A program made the position numbers and the translations under genes. From a virus, in IMG/VR virus record IMGVR_UViG_3300033153_005864, positions 1 to 29,779 of that record: 29,779 nt of DNA; one strand, written 5' to 3'. Under the pieces are notes generated by a model. It saw only the letters and a list, made by a program, of their open reading frames with translations, made no database searches and was not told where the DNA came from. Below, in pieces: positions 1 through 6,098 of this stretch; positions within the stretch are counted from its first letter, which is position 1, and each line of letters starts with the position of its first letter.

Positions 1-458
1 GCGCCGATCCTGACCGGCCACCGCTGACAATCAAGCTCGACAAGTTACTTCCGAAGGCCGCCCGCGAGCTAGTGATTGACCTGGAACCTCTCGGTGGGGG
101 TTGGGAGATGGGGACGGCGAAAGCTTACAAGAAGGGTAGTTTGGATGTGCCCCTCTTAGACGCCAACCGCTTGGGTGTTTATGCTGCCGAGGTTATCGAG
201 GGAACTTATCCCAACCTCTCAATGGTTATTCCAGACCACGCGGCGGAATATCAGGGCGTGGATTGCGTGTCCTATACCTCCCAATTTATGTCCCTCGTCT
301 GTAAAGTTTTTGAGAATGAGAAGGGTTTTAGTTTCCATTACAAGGACGGCAGCTTAGGGCCTACGGTGGTAACCTCTGTTGTCGAGGGGTTTGATTCGGA
401 CACTTCGGAGTTAATGATAATTATGCCCGTGATGGAACGAAACGGGTTCACAGATTAA
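1..458 (+). CDS. Sliding-clamp-like (DnaN beta-type) protein, C-terminal part
   Basis: The reading frame is open from base 3, at the left edge of the window, to the stop at 456-458, so this is the 3' part of a longer gene; an internal GTG at 72 is not needed as a start. Two short stretches look like the third domain of bacterial beta clamps: TYPNLSMVIPD recalls the conserved 'FPDYRRVLP' region, and the near-terminal LMIIMPVM recalls the 'YVVMPMRL' ending. Between them is an alternating hydrophobic pattern typical of clamp beta sheets. A clamp would tether the phage DNA polymerase found downstream (11403-13985). The match is by motif only; a different beta-rich phage protein remains possible. 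Confidence 0.5.
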   Translation, partial: ADPDRPPLTIKLDKLLPKAARELVIDLEPLGGGWEMGTAKAYKKGSLDVPLLDANRLGVYAAEVIEGTYPNLSMVIPDHAAEYQGVDCVSYTSQFMSLVCKVFENEKGFSFHYKDGSLGPTVVTSVVEGFDSDTSELMIIMPVMERNGFTD

Positions 459-532
459 CGAAGCAACACCATTTCAGGACAGTGTAAAGGTTCGCTATAA
501 GGCTTTTACACTGCCCAAGGGAGAAAAGAACA
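459..532 (+). other. Intergenic hairpin
   Basis: CAGTGTAAA (480-488) pairs perfectly with TTTACACTG (505-513) around a 16-base loop, and pairing resumes with two G-C pairs beyond one mismatch. No T run follows, so it is not a clear intrinsic terminator. It sits between the clamp-like gene and the ribosome site (AAGGGAG) of the next gene, and could be an RNA processing or transcript-stability element. Confidence 0.4.
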
Positions 533-781
533 ATGGCAAAATTACGGAAAAAGGCGCTCATTCTTCATCTTTGCGCCAACAATGACCCTAACGGCAACCC
601 CCAGAGGGTGTTTGTCGCCATAGACACTCGAAGCGGCGAAATCCTGGAAACAATGGACGAAGGTTACAGGGGAAGCGTGGCGTGGCGTGAGAGATACCCC
701 AACGGCGTTGAAGGGCCGAGATTTTACACGTCAAAGTCAGAATATCATAGCTTGGTTAAATTCCCGAATGGCGGGTATTGA
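533..781 (+). CDS. Small phage protein of unknown function (82 aa)
   Basis: The ATG at 533 follows an AAGGGAG ribosome site at a good distance. The product is basic at the N-terminus, then has a probable beta strand (RVFVAID) and a charged C-terminal half ending in a short aromatic/glycine tail. No catalytic motif, membrane segment or metal site is visible. It is followed by a very stable hairpin (788-831), which may end or stabilise its message. I do not recognise the family. It is probably an early accessory protein, judging only by its place at the front of the replication block. Confidence 0.6.
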   Translation: MAKLRKKALILHLCANNDPNGNPQRVFVAIDTRSGEILETMDEGYRGSVAWRERYPNGVEGPRFYTSKSEYHSLVKFPNGGY

Positions 782-787
782 ATTGAC

Positions 788-831
788 CCCCCACCCCATG
801 CCGTCAATCCCGAGGCGGCATGGGGTGGGGG
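788..831 (+). terminator. Strong GC-rich hairpin, terminator-like without T tail
   Basis: CCCCCACCCCATGCCG (788-803) is perfectly complementary to 816-831 around a 12-base loop, giving 16 uninterrupted pairs, mostly G-C. The downstream bases are CCAAACTAAAG, so the usual T run of an intrinsic terminator is missing. It may be a transcript 3'-end stabiliser, a pause site or a terminator that works with a factor. The next ribosome site lies only about 20 bases further on. Confidence 0.5.
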
Positions 832-860
832 CCAAACTAAAGAGGCGAAAGGAGAGCATT

Positions 861-959
861 ATGGGTAGAGAAGCGGAAATTGCTCGCTATGGTTACGAAT
901 TAGGGCGTTTCGACGCGCCAAGGATGTACACGGTAGTTATGCTCCTGCCCCCCGAGTAA
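861..959 (+). CDS. Very small protein of unknown function (32 aa)
   Basis: The ATG at 861 is preceded by GGCGAAAGGAGAG, a near-ideal ribosome site, which is the main reason to believe this short gene. The product begins with a charged stretch (MGREAEIARYGYELGRF) and ends with a hydrophobic one (YTVVMLLPPE). It is too short to place in a family. It lies just after the strong hairpin and just before another small gene at 978. The frame remains open upstream, but the better ribosome site favours this start. Confidence 0.45.
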   Translation: MGREAEIARYGYELGRFDAPRMYTVVMLLPPE

Positions 960-977
960 TGGGACGATGGGGCGAGG

Positions 978-1172
978 ATGAGAGACTACATACGATTCAC
1001 ATGTATCTCAGCAAGGTGTCCAGAAGCCGCTGGACGTCTGGCGCGGGAAGAGGTAGCAATGGCCGACCTCAAGGATTCCGGCGCAACGGAGGGCGACGTG
1101 GCGGATCTAACTGACGTTATTGAGACCCTAGTGACCTTTGAGGGCGAACACCTTCCTATTGTTCTGCGCTAA
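978..1172 (+). CDS. Small protein of unknown function (64 aa)
   Basis: The ATG at 978 has a GGGGCGAGG sequence almost touching it. A second in-frame ATG at 1059 has a better-placed GAGG site and would give a 37-residue product (MADLKDSGATEGDV...). The choice between them is open. The C-terminal half is acidic and probably helical. No motif, signal peptide or membrane segment is visible. It belongs to the run of small genes that precedes the helicase. Confidence 0.45.
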   Translation: MRDYIRFTCISARCPEAAGRLAREEVAMADLKDSGATEGDVADLTDVIETLVTFEGEHLPIVLR

Positions 1173-1215
1173 GTCTTGCATACGTACAGGAGGCCAAACT
1201 AAAGGAAAGGGTGAT

Positions 1216-1434
1216 TTGATTACGAAAACGGTAGAGGCGACTTGGGAAGCTCATCTTGATTGCAAATGCCCCGAGTGTTATGGTTCTATAGACTTGCTTG
1301 CTGAGACAGTGAGTTTTGACGCTTGGGAGCATGGCGAACCGGCGGTGTTTGAGGTTAATACACCGAGGACTATTGAAGTAGGGGCTGTGTGTCCTTATTG
1401 TGGGTGTAAGTTCAAATTCAACTGTATTATTTAA
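1216..1434 (+). CDS. Small zinc-ribbon-like protein (72 aa)
   Basis: The chosen start is TTG at 1216, placed after AAAGGAAAGGG; no ATG is available in this frame and the earlier TTG at 1138 lies inside the previous gene. Two Cys pairs, CPEC near residue 18 and CPYCGC near residue 63, are spaced as in zinc ribbons, with a beta-rich acidic segment between them. Such small ribbons often bind nucleic acids or partner proteins, but no function can be assigned. The leader shares the 13-base sequence GGCCAAACTAAAG with the leader of the gene at 861. Confidence 0.55.
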   Translation: MITKTVEATWEAHLDCKCPECYGSIDLLAETVSFDAWEHGEPAVFEVNTPRTIEVGAVCPYCGCKFKFNCII

Positions 1435-1470
1435 GTCGGATTAGCATTAAATGAAAGGCGGATTAAGGTA

Positions 1471-1506
1471 ATGCGAATAATAATGAAATCAGCAGGAAAG
1501 GAGTAA
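1471..1506 (+). CDS. Possible 11-residue leader peptide
   Basis: The ATG at 1471 follows AAGGCGGATTAAGG and opens an 11-codon frame (MRIIMKSAGKE) whose last codons contain the AGGAAAGGAG ribosome site of the gene at 1511. Translation of this frame could expose or couple that site. An even shorter frame (1451-1471) ends in TAATG on its start. The support is positional only. Confidence 0.25.
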   Translation: MRIIMKSAGKE

Positions 1507-1510
1507 TCCA

Positions 1511-1726
1511 ATGATTAATCCAGACAGGGTGGTTGTAGTCGTCCGTGGTGGCATTGTCGAGGACGTAGACGGGCCGGAGGGTCTGTTCATTGACATTCAG
1601 GACTATGACATTGAGGGCGTCCCTGACGGCGCTCTCGACCTCAAGGTTGACCGCAACGGCGATACCTACTTCGAGACAACTTACGTTAATACTGATCCAG
1701 AGGAGGGAACGCGCCATGAATACTGA
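1511..1726 (+). CDS. Small acidic phage protein (71 aa)
   Basis: The ATG at 1511 is served by AGGAAAGGAG. The product starts with a strongly hydrophobic strand pattern, RVVVVVRGGIVEDV, followed by an acidic segment with DIQDYDIEG and a polar tail. This 'VVVVV-GG-V' opening is common in small phage and mobile-element proteins of unknown role. The end overlaps the ATG of the next gene by 11 bases, so the two are probably translated together. No enzymatic motif is visible. Confidence 0.6.
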   Translation: MINPDRVVVVVRGGIVEDVDGPEGLFIDIQDYDIEGVPDGALDLKVDRNGDTYFETTYVNTDPEEGTRHEY

Positions 1727-2168
1727 ATGGGAAGGAAATAAGGCCCAAAAAGATGATTGGAATCTATCGTTAGTTTGCCTTTATGCCGACGACTTCGGGC
1801 CAAAGCGTGAGATGTGGCATTGGAGGGCACTACGTCACGACCCCTACATCATAGTTGAGGGGAATGCTAAATCCAGCTCCTCGGCGAAGCGGGCGGCGAC
1901 TGATATGGTTGCTCACATGCAGCGCTTGGAAAGGCCGAAGCGCCCTTTTAGAGTGAGGTGGATCCCTTTTGTTGGGATGCGGGGTAGTCGCGCCGACTGT
2001 GGTGATTGGGTATTGCGCGTAAGTCCTATATATGAGGATAGGTGGTTTTGGAAATTGAATACTTGGAAAACAAATAAAGATGGTTTCTGCGTTAAAGGTT
2101 TTGCTGCTACCGAACGTAGTGCCAAGCGAGCGGCCACCACTGAACTCTATGCTCGATTGAAAAGATAA
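1716..2168 (+). CDS. Protein with a duplicated small alpha/beta module (150 aa)
   Basis: The ATG at 1716 lies within the end of the previous gene, behind AGAGGAGGGAACG. The protein consists of two related halves. Each has an aromatic strand (MWHWRALRH; WFWKLNTWK), a turn, then a Ser/Thr-rich entry into a basic helix (SSSSAKRAATDMVAHMQR; TERSAKRAATTELYARLKR). Both halves share the core SAKRAAT. A similar strand-plus-helix unit occurs in the proteins at 4483, 9009 and the end of 6295. The basic, aromatic character suggests nucleic-acid or protein binding, but this is inference and the family is not one I can name. Confidence 0.6.
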   Translation: MNTEWEGNKAQKDDWNLSLVCLYADDFGPKREMWHWRALRHDPYIIVEGNAKSSSSAKRAATDMVAHMQRLERPKRPFRVRWIPFVGMRGSRADCGDWVLRVSPIYEDRWFWKLNTWKTNKDGFCVKGFAATERSAKRAATTELYARLKR

Positions 2169-2172
2169 GATA

Positions 2173-2379
2173 ATGCTGTTAAACCCTAACACTTTCGCTA
2201 TAGCCTGTAATCTCGGCCTTCCGGTTGTCGAAGTTGAGGCATGGTTGGAAGTTACAGGTTACAGCCCCGAGGAGGTGTTAAAGTCCTTGGGGCGTCTCGA
2301 TGCCAACTCCTTGAGGGTCGAGATTCTGGGCATAAGGCGAAGGAGGCCTACAGAGTATGACAGCACTAGAAAAGGATGA
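2173..2379 (+). CDS. Small protein of unknown function (68 aa)
   Basis: The ATG at 2173 sits four bases after the previous stop, with a modest purine-rich site (AAAAGATAAGA). The N-terminal half (FAIACNLGLPVVEVEAWLEVTGYSPEEVLKSL, broken into shorter recognisable pieces FAIACNLGLP and EAWLEVTG) looks like a small helical fold reminiscent of a DNA-binding helix pair, and the end is very basic (GIRRRRPTEY). It overlaps the next gene by 23 bases. No reliable family match; DNA binding is a guess from charge. Confidence 0.45.
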   Translation: MLLNPNTFAIACNLGLPVVEVEAWLEVTGYSPEEVLKSLGRLDANSLRVEILGIRRRRPTEYDSTRKG

Positions 2380-2560
2380 CACCCTGAAAGAAGGCTTGAG
2401 AGTGTTACTCAATTCCGACTTTCCGGTGCCCCTCTTAGAGCGGAAGCTTGAGGCGCTGTCCAAGACCGACGGTGAAGATTGGGCGATACTGTGGGATATA
2501 TCCCAAAGTAAGGGGCGAGATAGGTGGGTATGGCTCACTGAGTTCGCCGAAAGCGATTAG
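2357..2560 (+). CDS. Small acidic protein of unknown function (67 aa)
   Basis: The ATG at 2357 has AAGGAGG eight to ten bases upstream, inside the previous gene, so the two are translationally linked. The product is mainly acidic and probably helical in its first half, with two tryptophan-containing stretches (EDWAILWDIS; RWVWLTEF) near the end. No known motif is visible. Directly after its stop an inverted repeat begins (2561-2631) that may control the next gene. Confidence 0.5.
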   Translation: MTALEKDDTLKEGLRVLLNSDFPVPLLERKLEALSKTDGEDWAILWDISQSKGRDRWVWLTEFAESD

Positions 2561-2631
2561 CATGCCAAGCCAAAAAATACCCTTTTATTGCAGTATTGGC
2601 GTTTTTCCTTGTTTGACGGGAAATTGGCATG
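2561..2631 (+). promoter_or_regulatory. Possible operator: spaced inverted repeat before the regulator gene
   Basis: CATGCCAA (2561-2568) and its exact reverse complement TTGGCATG (2624-2631) flank a 55-base A/T-rich spacer in the 109-base gap before the XRE-type gene. The spacer contains TTGACG (2613-2618), which could be a -35 box, but I see no convincing -10 box at the right distance. Paired half-sites in front of a repressor-like gene suggest autoregulation; binding is unproven. Confidence 0.3.
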
Positions 2632-2669
2632 ATTACTGTGTAAGCATAGTCTTTATTGAGGACATGAAG

Positions 2670-2972
2670 ATGAGTTCAAATAGAGCAAGGCCATCGAAAC
2701 CACCTGACACGTCTCTACTTGAGAGAGCTCTCGTGGAGGTTAATCCCACGATGATGAGCTCCTTCGACTTCAGTCGTATCCGTAGAGGCTTGAGGCTTAC
2801 TCAACGGAGACTGGCCGAGATACTCCACGTTACTTACACCAGCGTCCAGGGTTGGGAACACGACCGAATGCCGATTAGGCCAATAACCAGTATGGCGCTG
2901 CTGTTTTTAGTCAAAACGACTCTTGAAAGGGTAGAGGATGAGCAATCAATTGCTGACGCCGAAAGAACTTAA
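2670..2972 (+). CDS. XRE-family helix-turn-helix regulator (100 aa)
   Basis: Residues about 36-66 (FSRIRRGLRLTQRRLAEILH, then VTYTSVQGWEHD) form the typical XRE/Cro helix-turn-helix: a first helix, 'TQRRLAEIL' helix 2, and 'TSVQGWE' as the recognition helix. The start at 2670 is chosen because GAGG lies eight bases upstream; ATG 2664 is too close to it, and the frame is open further up to 2562. The N-terminal 30 residues are basic and proline-rich. It overlaps the helicase gene by 35 bases. A role in controlling the early operon, perhaps through the inverted repeat at 2561-2631, is inferred. Confidence 0.7.
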   Translation: MSSNRARPSKPPDTSLLERALVEVNPTMMSSFDFSRIRRGLRLTQRRLAEILHVTYTSVQGWEHDRMPIRPITSMALLFLVKTTLERVEDEQSIADAERT

Positions 2973-4479
2973 TATACCAGGATTTGAGCATTTTAGGCTT
3001 CAACAGTTAGAGGCTATTGAGAGTATTGAGCAGGCGGCGAAACGCTTCACGGGTCTGTGTATGCCCACCGGCGCCGGAAAGTCGCTCGCTTACGTGGCCG
3101 CTGCTGTCAAGCTAGGCTACCGTACAGCCATCCTGACGTCCACAAAGGCCCTTCAAGACCAAATAGTCAAGGACTTTGGTTCAATAGGCCTGATGGACGT
3201 CAGAGGGCGCACAAACTATGTTTGTAACCTCGACCACTCCCTGACTGCGGCGGAGGCTCCGTGTGTCTATGACAGGGCCTTCGAGTGTCCATACTCAGCG
3301 GAGTGTGAATACCGGATAGCGATAGCCAGGGCGCGTCAGGCAAATCTACTTGTCACCAATTACCACTTCTGGGCGCTGGCGAAGGAGAGCTTGGGGAAGT
3401 TTGATCTCGTCGTTCTCGATGAGGCCCATGACTCCCCCGAGATACTCGCCAGTTTGGTGTCCCTCAGACTGTCCCAGAAGATGCTGAAGCGCTTCGAGTG
3501 GGATTTGCCGAGGTACAAGAAGGTCACACTCTGGCGTCATTGGGCGGCGCATAACTCTGCTGCCCTCGGCGGCATGTTGACAAGCTTCGGCGAACCTTCA
3601 ACATTCAAGAAGGCCGTCCAGATGTCCCGCACACTCTTCCTAAAACGAAAACTGGACCGTGTTGCAGTTATGAGAGATGATGACTGGGTACTCCAGAGCG
3701 ATGATAGAGGTGTGACGTTCTACCCTGTCGGCGATATTTCAAGCTACTCAGAGGAGATGCTCTTCAACGGTATTGAGAACGTGGTCCTGTGCTCCGCCAC
3801 TCTGTCGCCCAAGACAATGGAACTCTTGGTAGATGGCCTCCCATACTACATATACAATTGTGATTCCGATTTCGCAGCTTCGAGGAATCCAATCTACCAC
3901 GTCGATACGGCGAAGATTACCACTAAGTCAACCGAGGGCGATTACAAGGTCTGGCTCCAGAGGATAGACCAAATCATATCCCAGCGCCTTGATCGTAAGG
4001 GCCTGATTTCAGCACACTCTTACAAGCGTAGGAATACCATTGTGGGCGGTAGTAAACATAAGGATATACTGTTTTCCCACTATAGGGAGAACCTCTCCGA
4101 GGTCGTGGCGACGTTCAAGGAAACCCACGCCCCCGCTGTCATGGTCTCACCGGCGTTGACTACAGGGTATGACTTCCCTGACGATGAATGCCGATACCAA
4201 ATTATTGGTAAAGTGCCTTTCCCTGATATATCCGATTGGATAATGCAGAGGCGAATGAAGAAAGACAAGGACCTCTTGACCTATCTGACGACTCAGGCTC
4301 TTGTCCAAACCTGTGGTCGTGGTATGAGGTCGGCGGACGACTGGTGCGAAGTTATTATTATTGATGATGTCTTTAAGTGGTTCGTCGAGCGTATGGGGCG
4401 ATATGCTCCCAAGTGGTTCATGGATAGGGTGCAATTGAGGAATACCTTACCGACGCCTTTGAGCGTAGAAGGGAGATAA
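2938..4479 (+). CDS. XPD/DinG-like superfamily 2 DNA helicase with Fe-S cluster
   Basis: This 513-residue protein carries the full SF2 motif set: Walker A MPTGAGKS (42-49), DEAH (161-164), SAT (286-288), motif V TTGYDFP (408-414), and motif VI QTCGRGMR (457-464). Between Walker A and DEAH, four cysteines (C96, C109, C117, C123) follow RGRTNYVC and precede LLVTNYHFW, the layout of the 4Fe-4S domain in XPD, Rad3 and DinG. The predicted role is ATP-driven 5'-to-3' unwinding of phage DNA or removal of R-loops and structures during replication and repair. It is shorter than E. coli DinG. Its ATG lies inside the regulator gene, behind GAAAGGGTAGAGG. It is probably the main replicative or recombination helicase here, since no DnaB-like helicase is seen. 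Confidence 0.88.
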   Translation: MSNQLLTPKELNIPGFEHFRLQQLEAIESIEQAAKRFTGLCMPTGAGKSLAYVAAAVKLGYRTAILTSTKALQDQIVKDFGSIGLMDVRGRTNYVCNLDHSLTAAEAPCVYDRAFECPYSAECEYRIAIARARQANLLVTNYHFWALAKESLGKFDLVVLDEAHDSPEILASLVSLRLSQKMLKRFEWDLPRYKKVTLWRHWAAHNSAALGGMLTSFGEPSTFKKAVQMSRTLFLKRKLDRVAVMRDDDWVLQSDDRGVTFYPVGDISSYSEEMLFNGIENVVLCSATLSPKTMELLVDGLPYYIYNCDSDFAASRNPIYHVDTAKITTKSTEGDYKVWLQRIDQIISQRLDRKGLISAHSYKRRNTIVGGSKHKDILFSHYRENLSEVVATFKETHAPAVMVSPALTTGYDFPDDECRYQIIGKVPFPDISDWIMQRRMKKDKDLLTYLTTQALVQTCGRGMRSADDWCEVIIIDDVFKWFVERMGRYAPKWFMDRVQLRNTLPTPLSVEGR

Positions 4480-4482
4480 GTT

Positions 4483-4713
4483 ATGCCAGGTTGGAACCAA
4501 GTATCTGTATATAAATGGGAGCGCCCTTGGGGTGAGATTACTCTCAACGTGGAAAGATGTGACGTTGATGGGAGGGATGGGTATAAGTGGATAGTTAGGG
4601 ACAGGTGTAACAAGGTGACATTAATCCCTTATAATGTAGTCTGGTCACACAAGACCCTCTCAGGCGCTCAACGGAAAGCGGAGGCTGTGGCGGATAGGTG
4701 GTCTACAAGTTAG
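4483..4713 (+). CDS. Small protein with the recurring strand-helix module (76 aa)
   Basis: The ATG at 4483 follows GAAGGGAGATAAGTT, three bases after the helicase stop. The protein has several aromatic beta strands (ITLNVERC; GYKWIVRDR) followed by a Ser-started basic helix (LSGAQRKAEAVADRW). This layout matches the halves of the 1716 protein and the 9009 protein. No catalytic residues are apparent. It is probably co-transcribed with the helicase; any partnership is a guess. Confidence 0.6.
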   Translation: MPGWNQVSVYKWERPWGEITLNVERCDVDGRDGYKWIVRDRCNKVTLIPYNVVWSHKTLSGAQRKAEAVADRWSTS

Positions 4714-4716
4714 AAT

Positions 4717-4843
4717 CTTGCGCGGTGGCGGCGTAGCGTGTTCCATAACTTAAGGTATGGAGCCGGAGAGCATCTTAGGTATCTTAAGGTTAGCTACTTT
4801 TTGGCTTAAGACATGTTGGTTCGATTCCAGACCGCCGCGCAAG
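4717..4843 (+). tRNA. tRNA-like element, oversized or degenerate
   Basis: A 12-pair stem with one G-U (4717-4728 with 4832-4843) is joined directly to a T-arm: stem GTTGG (4815-4819), loop TTCGATT (4820-4826), stem CCAGA (4827-4831). This is the acceptor/T-arm stack of a tRNA. The seven pairs next to the T-arm (4722-4728 with 4832-4838) would be the acceptor, with no encoded CCA. The part between (4729-4814, 86 bases) is roughly twice the usual size. It holds a hairpin CCATA/TATGG (8-base loop including CTTAAG) and a second one TCTTA/TAAGG (7-base loop GGTATCT). Neither is a normal anticodon arm: the first loop is 8 bases and the second lacks U33. An anticodon cannot be assigned. Confidence 0.4.
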
Positions 4844-4870
4844 TTCAAATTTTGAAAGGGAGAACGATTA

Positions 4871-5101
4871 ATGGTTGATAAAAGAGAAACCGGTGGGCCA
4901 GCTTATCCAGTAGTTACGGATGTATCGGTAATTCACCGAGGTATGACCCTCCGTGACTGGTTCGCAGGGCAAGCGCTCAATGGGCTGCGTGCTGCTAATC
5001 TAGGAGGAGAATTTGAAGAGGACATTCTTGCACGTCTGGCTTACAAATCTGCGGGCGCTATGATTGTCGAAAGGGACAAAATCGAAAACCAAAAACCATA
5101 A
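4871..5101 (+). CDS. Small phage protein with GMTLRDWFA motif (76 aa)
   Basis: The ATG at 4871 follows GAAAGGGAGAACG. The product shows the pattern GGPAYP near the N-terminus, then GMTLRDWFAGQAL, and a C-terminal helix with LAYKSAGAMIVERDK. This combination is widespread among small proteins of phages and prophages and has no established function. The length agrees with that family. It lies between the tRNA-like element and a structured leader. Membership of the family is fairly sure; the role is unknown. Confidence 0.7.
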   Translation: MVDKRETGGPAYPVVTDVSVIHRGMTLRDWFAGQALNGLRAANLGGEFEEDILARLAYKSAGAMIVERDKIENQKP

Positions 5102-5120
5102 TTTTTTGTAAGGTGGTTTT

Positions 5121-5165
5121 ATGAGAAAGCAATCCAGATCCAAGGAGGAGGGTCCTCATCGCTAG
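5121..5165 (+). CDS. Possible 14-residue leader peptide
   Basis: An ATG at 5121 with AAGGTGG upstream opens a 14-codon frame (MRKQSRSKEEGPHR). It ends just before a set of RNA hairpins in the leader of the gene at 5260. Small basic frames in this position can control leader folding, but the sequence gives no more than position and ribosome site. Confidence 0.25.
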   Translation: MRKQSRSKEEGPHR

Positions 5166-5259
5166 AGGGGTTACTCCCTCGGTCAACAGCTTCTTCTCAC
5201 TGCTGTGGCTGTTGACTGAGTCAGTAGACTCTAAATAACTTTTCTAAGGAGTAGAAACT
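5166..5259 (+). promoter_or_regulatory. Structured leader upstream of the 5260 gene
   Basis: GAGGG/CCCTC forms a short hairpin around 5165-5180. Next, CTCGGTCAACAGC (5178-5190) pairs with 5208-5220 through 13 pairs (one G-U) around a 17-base loop. A competing hairpin GAGTC AGTA GACTC (5218-5231) uses the last three bases of that stem, so the two cannot form fully together. The ribosome site CTAAGGAG lies at 5244-5251. No T run follows either stem. The layout suggests translational or attenuation control, possibly autoregulation, but this is inferred from folding by eye. Confidence 0.4.
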
Positions 5260-5994
5260 ATGAGTTTCAACCCGGAAACCTTTGTCGATGGTGGCGGTCT
5301 GCTCGATGACGCGATAGTCACCGTCGTCAAAGCTCGTACAGTGATGTTTGACTATAAGGGGACGCAAGATCCTGCGCCTGCGTTGCTGCTGGTGCTACAG
5401 CCGGAAGATGGTGATCCTATTGACCAGTACTGGACGTGTGGTAAAGCGGCTGACTGGAAACCGTCGGAAGATGGTAAAAGTATGGTTCCCATTGGTACAG
5501 CTAGGGCGATAGTTAAATCATCCAATGTGGGTATCCTGATGATGTCGTTGGTCAATTCGGGATTCCCAGGAGACAAGCTCGACGATGTGACCAACCTCGA
5601 AGGCCTGAAGGGGCACGTTATCCGTCAAGATCCGCCTGAGAGCTCTGGTGACAGTGACATCAAGCGAGGCCGAACGCTGGTTTTCGACGAGATCATCAGT
5701 ATGCCTGGTGAAGGTAAAGAGAACAAGAAGAAAAGGGCCGCGCCTAAGAGTGGCGGTAAGCGAGAGGGTATCGACGTTGACACCCTCCTCAACGACACCA
5801 TCACTGAAATCCTTGTTGACAATGACGAGATCAAGAAATCAAAGATCGCCAACTTTGTCAACAAATCTCTGGCTGGCCGTGATGACATCTCGGAGTCCGT
5901 CCGACGAGAGGCCGTCAAACGCTCCATTAAGGATGACTTCCTTTCGAGTAATCCTGACTGGGCCTACGAGGATGGTGTCCTTTCCCTCGGGTAG
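5260..5994 (+). CDS. Two-domain phage protein in the replication module, unknown role (244 aa)
   Basis: The ATG at 5260 has the site AAGGAGTAGAAACT. Residues 1-148 are rich in beta strands (DDAIVTVVKARTVMFDYKG; PALLLVLQPEDGDP; VGILMMSLVNSGFPG) and recall a common but uncharacterised phage family found beside recombination genes. Residues 150-170 are a lysine/glycine linker (KENKKKRAAPKSGGKR). Residues 172-244 are a helical C-terminal domain. A single-stranded-DNA-binding or annealing-accessory role would fit the charged linker, the elaborate leader and the neighbours, but no OB-fold signature can be proved by eye. A terminator-like hairpin follows at 6032. Confidence 0.6.
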   Translation: MSFNPETFVDGGGLLDDAIVTVVKARTVMFDYKGTQDPAPALLLVLQPEDGDPIDQYWTCGKAADWKPSEDGKSMVPIGTARAIVKSSNVGILMMSLVNSGFPGDKLDDVTNLEGLKGHVIRQDPPESSGDSDIKRGRTLVFDEIISMPGEGKENKKKRAAPKSGGKREGIDVDTLLNDTITEILVDNDEIKKSKIANFVNKSLAGRDDISESVRREAVKRSIKDDFLSSNPDWAYEDGVLSLG

Positions 5995-6031
5995 TAGTCC
6001 TTGTTGTGTGGATTACAGACGCCAAAGGGAG

Positions 6032-6082
6032 GACTCGTGGGGCCAAGCGCGACCTGCCTAAAAGGCCCCACGAGTCAATTTT
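6032..6082 (+). terminator. Intrinsic terminator-like hairpin
   Basis: GACTCGTGGGGCC (6032-6044) is perfectly complementary to 6064-6076 (13 pairs), with a 19-base loop, followed by AATTTTT. The stem and T run fit an intrinsic terminator; the long loop is slightly unusual. It would end or attenuate the message of the 5260 gene. The ribosome site of the next gene lies just beyond it, so read-through or a nearby promoter must supply the downstream genes. Confidence 0.7.
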
Positions 6083-6098
6083 TCCAAGGAGTAGAGAT

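Noticed and set aside
4717-4843. Ordinary functional tRNA with a defined anticodon (for example Leu TAA)
   Set aside because: The core is about 30 bases too long even for a long-variable-arm tRNA, and no hairpin gives a 7-base loop with U33; only 'tRNA-like' is supported.
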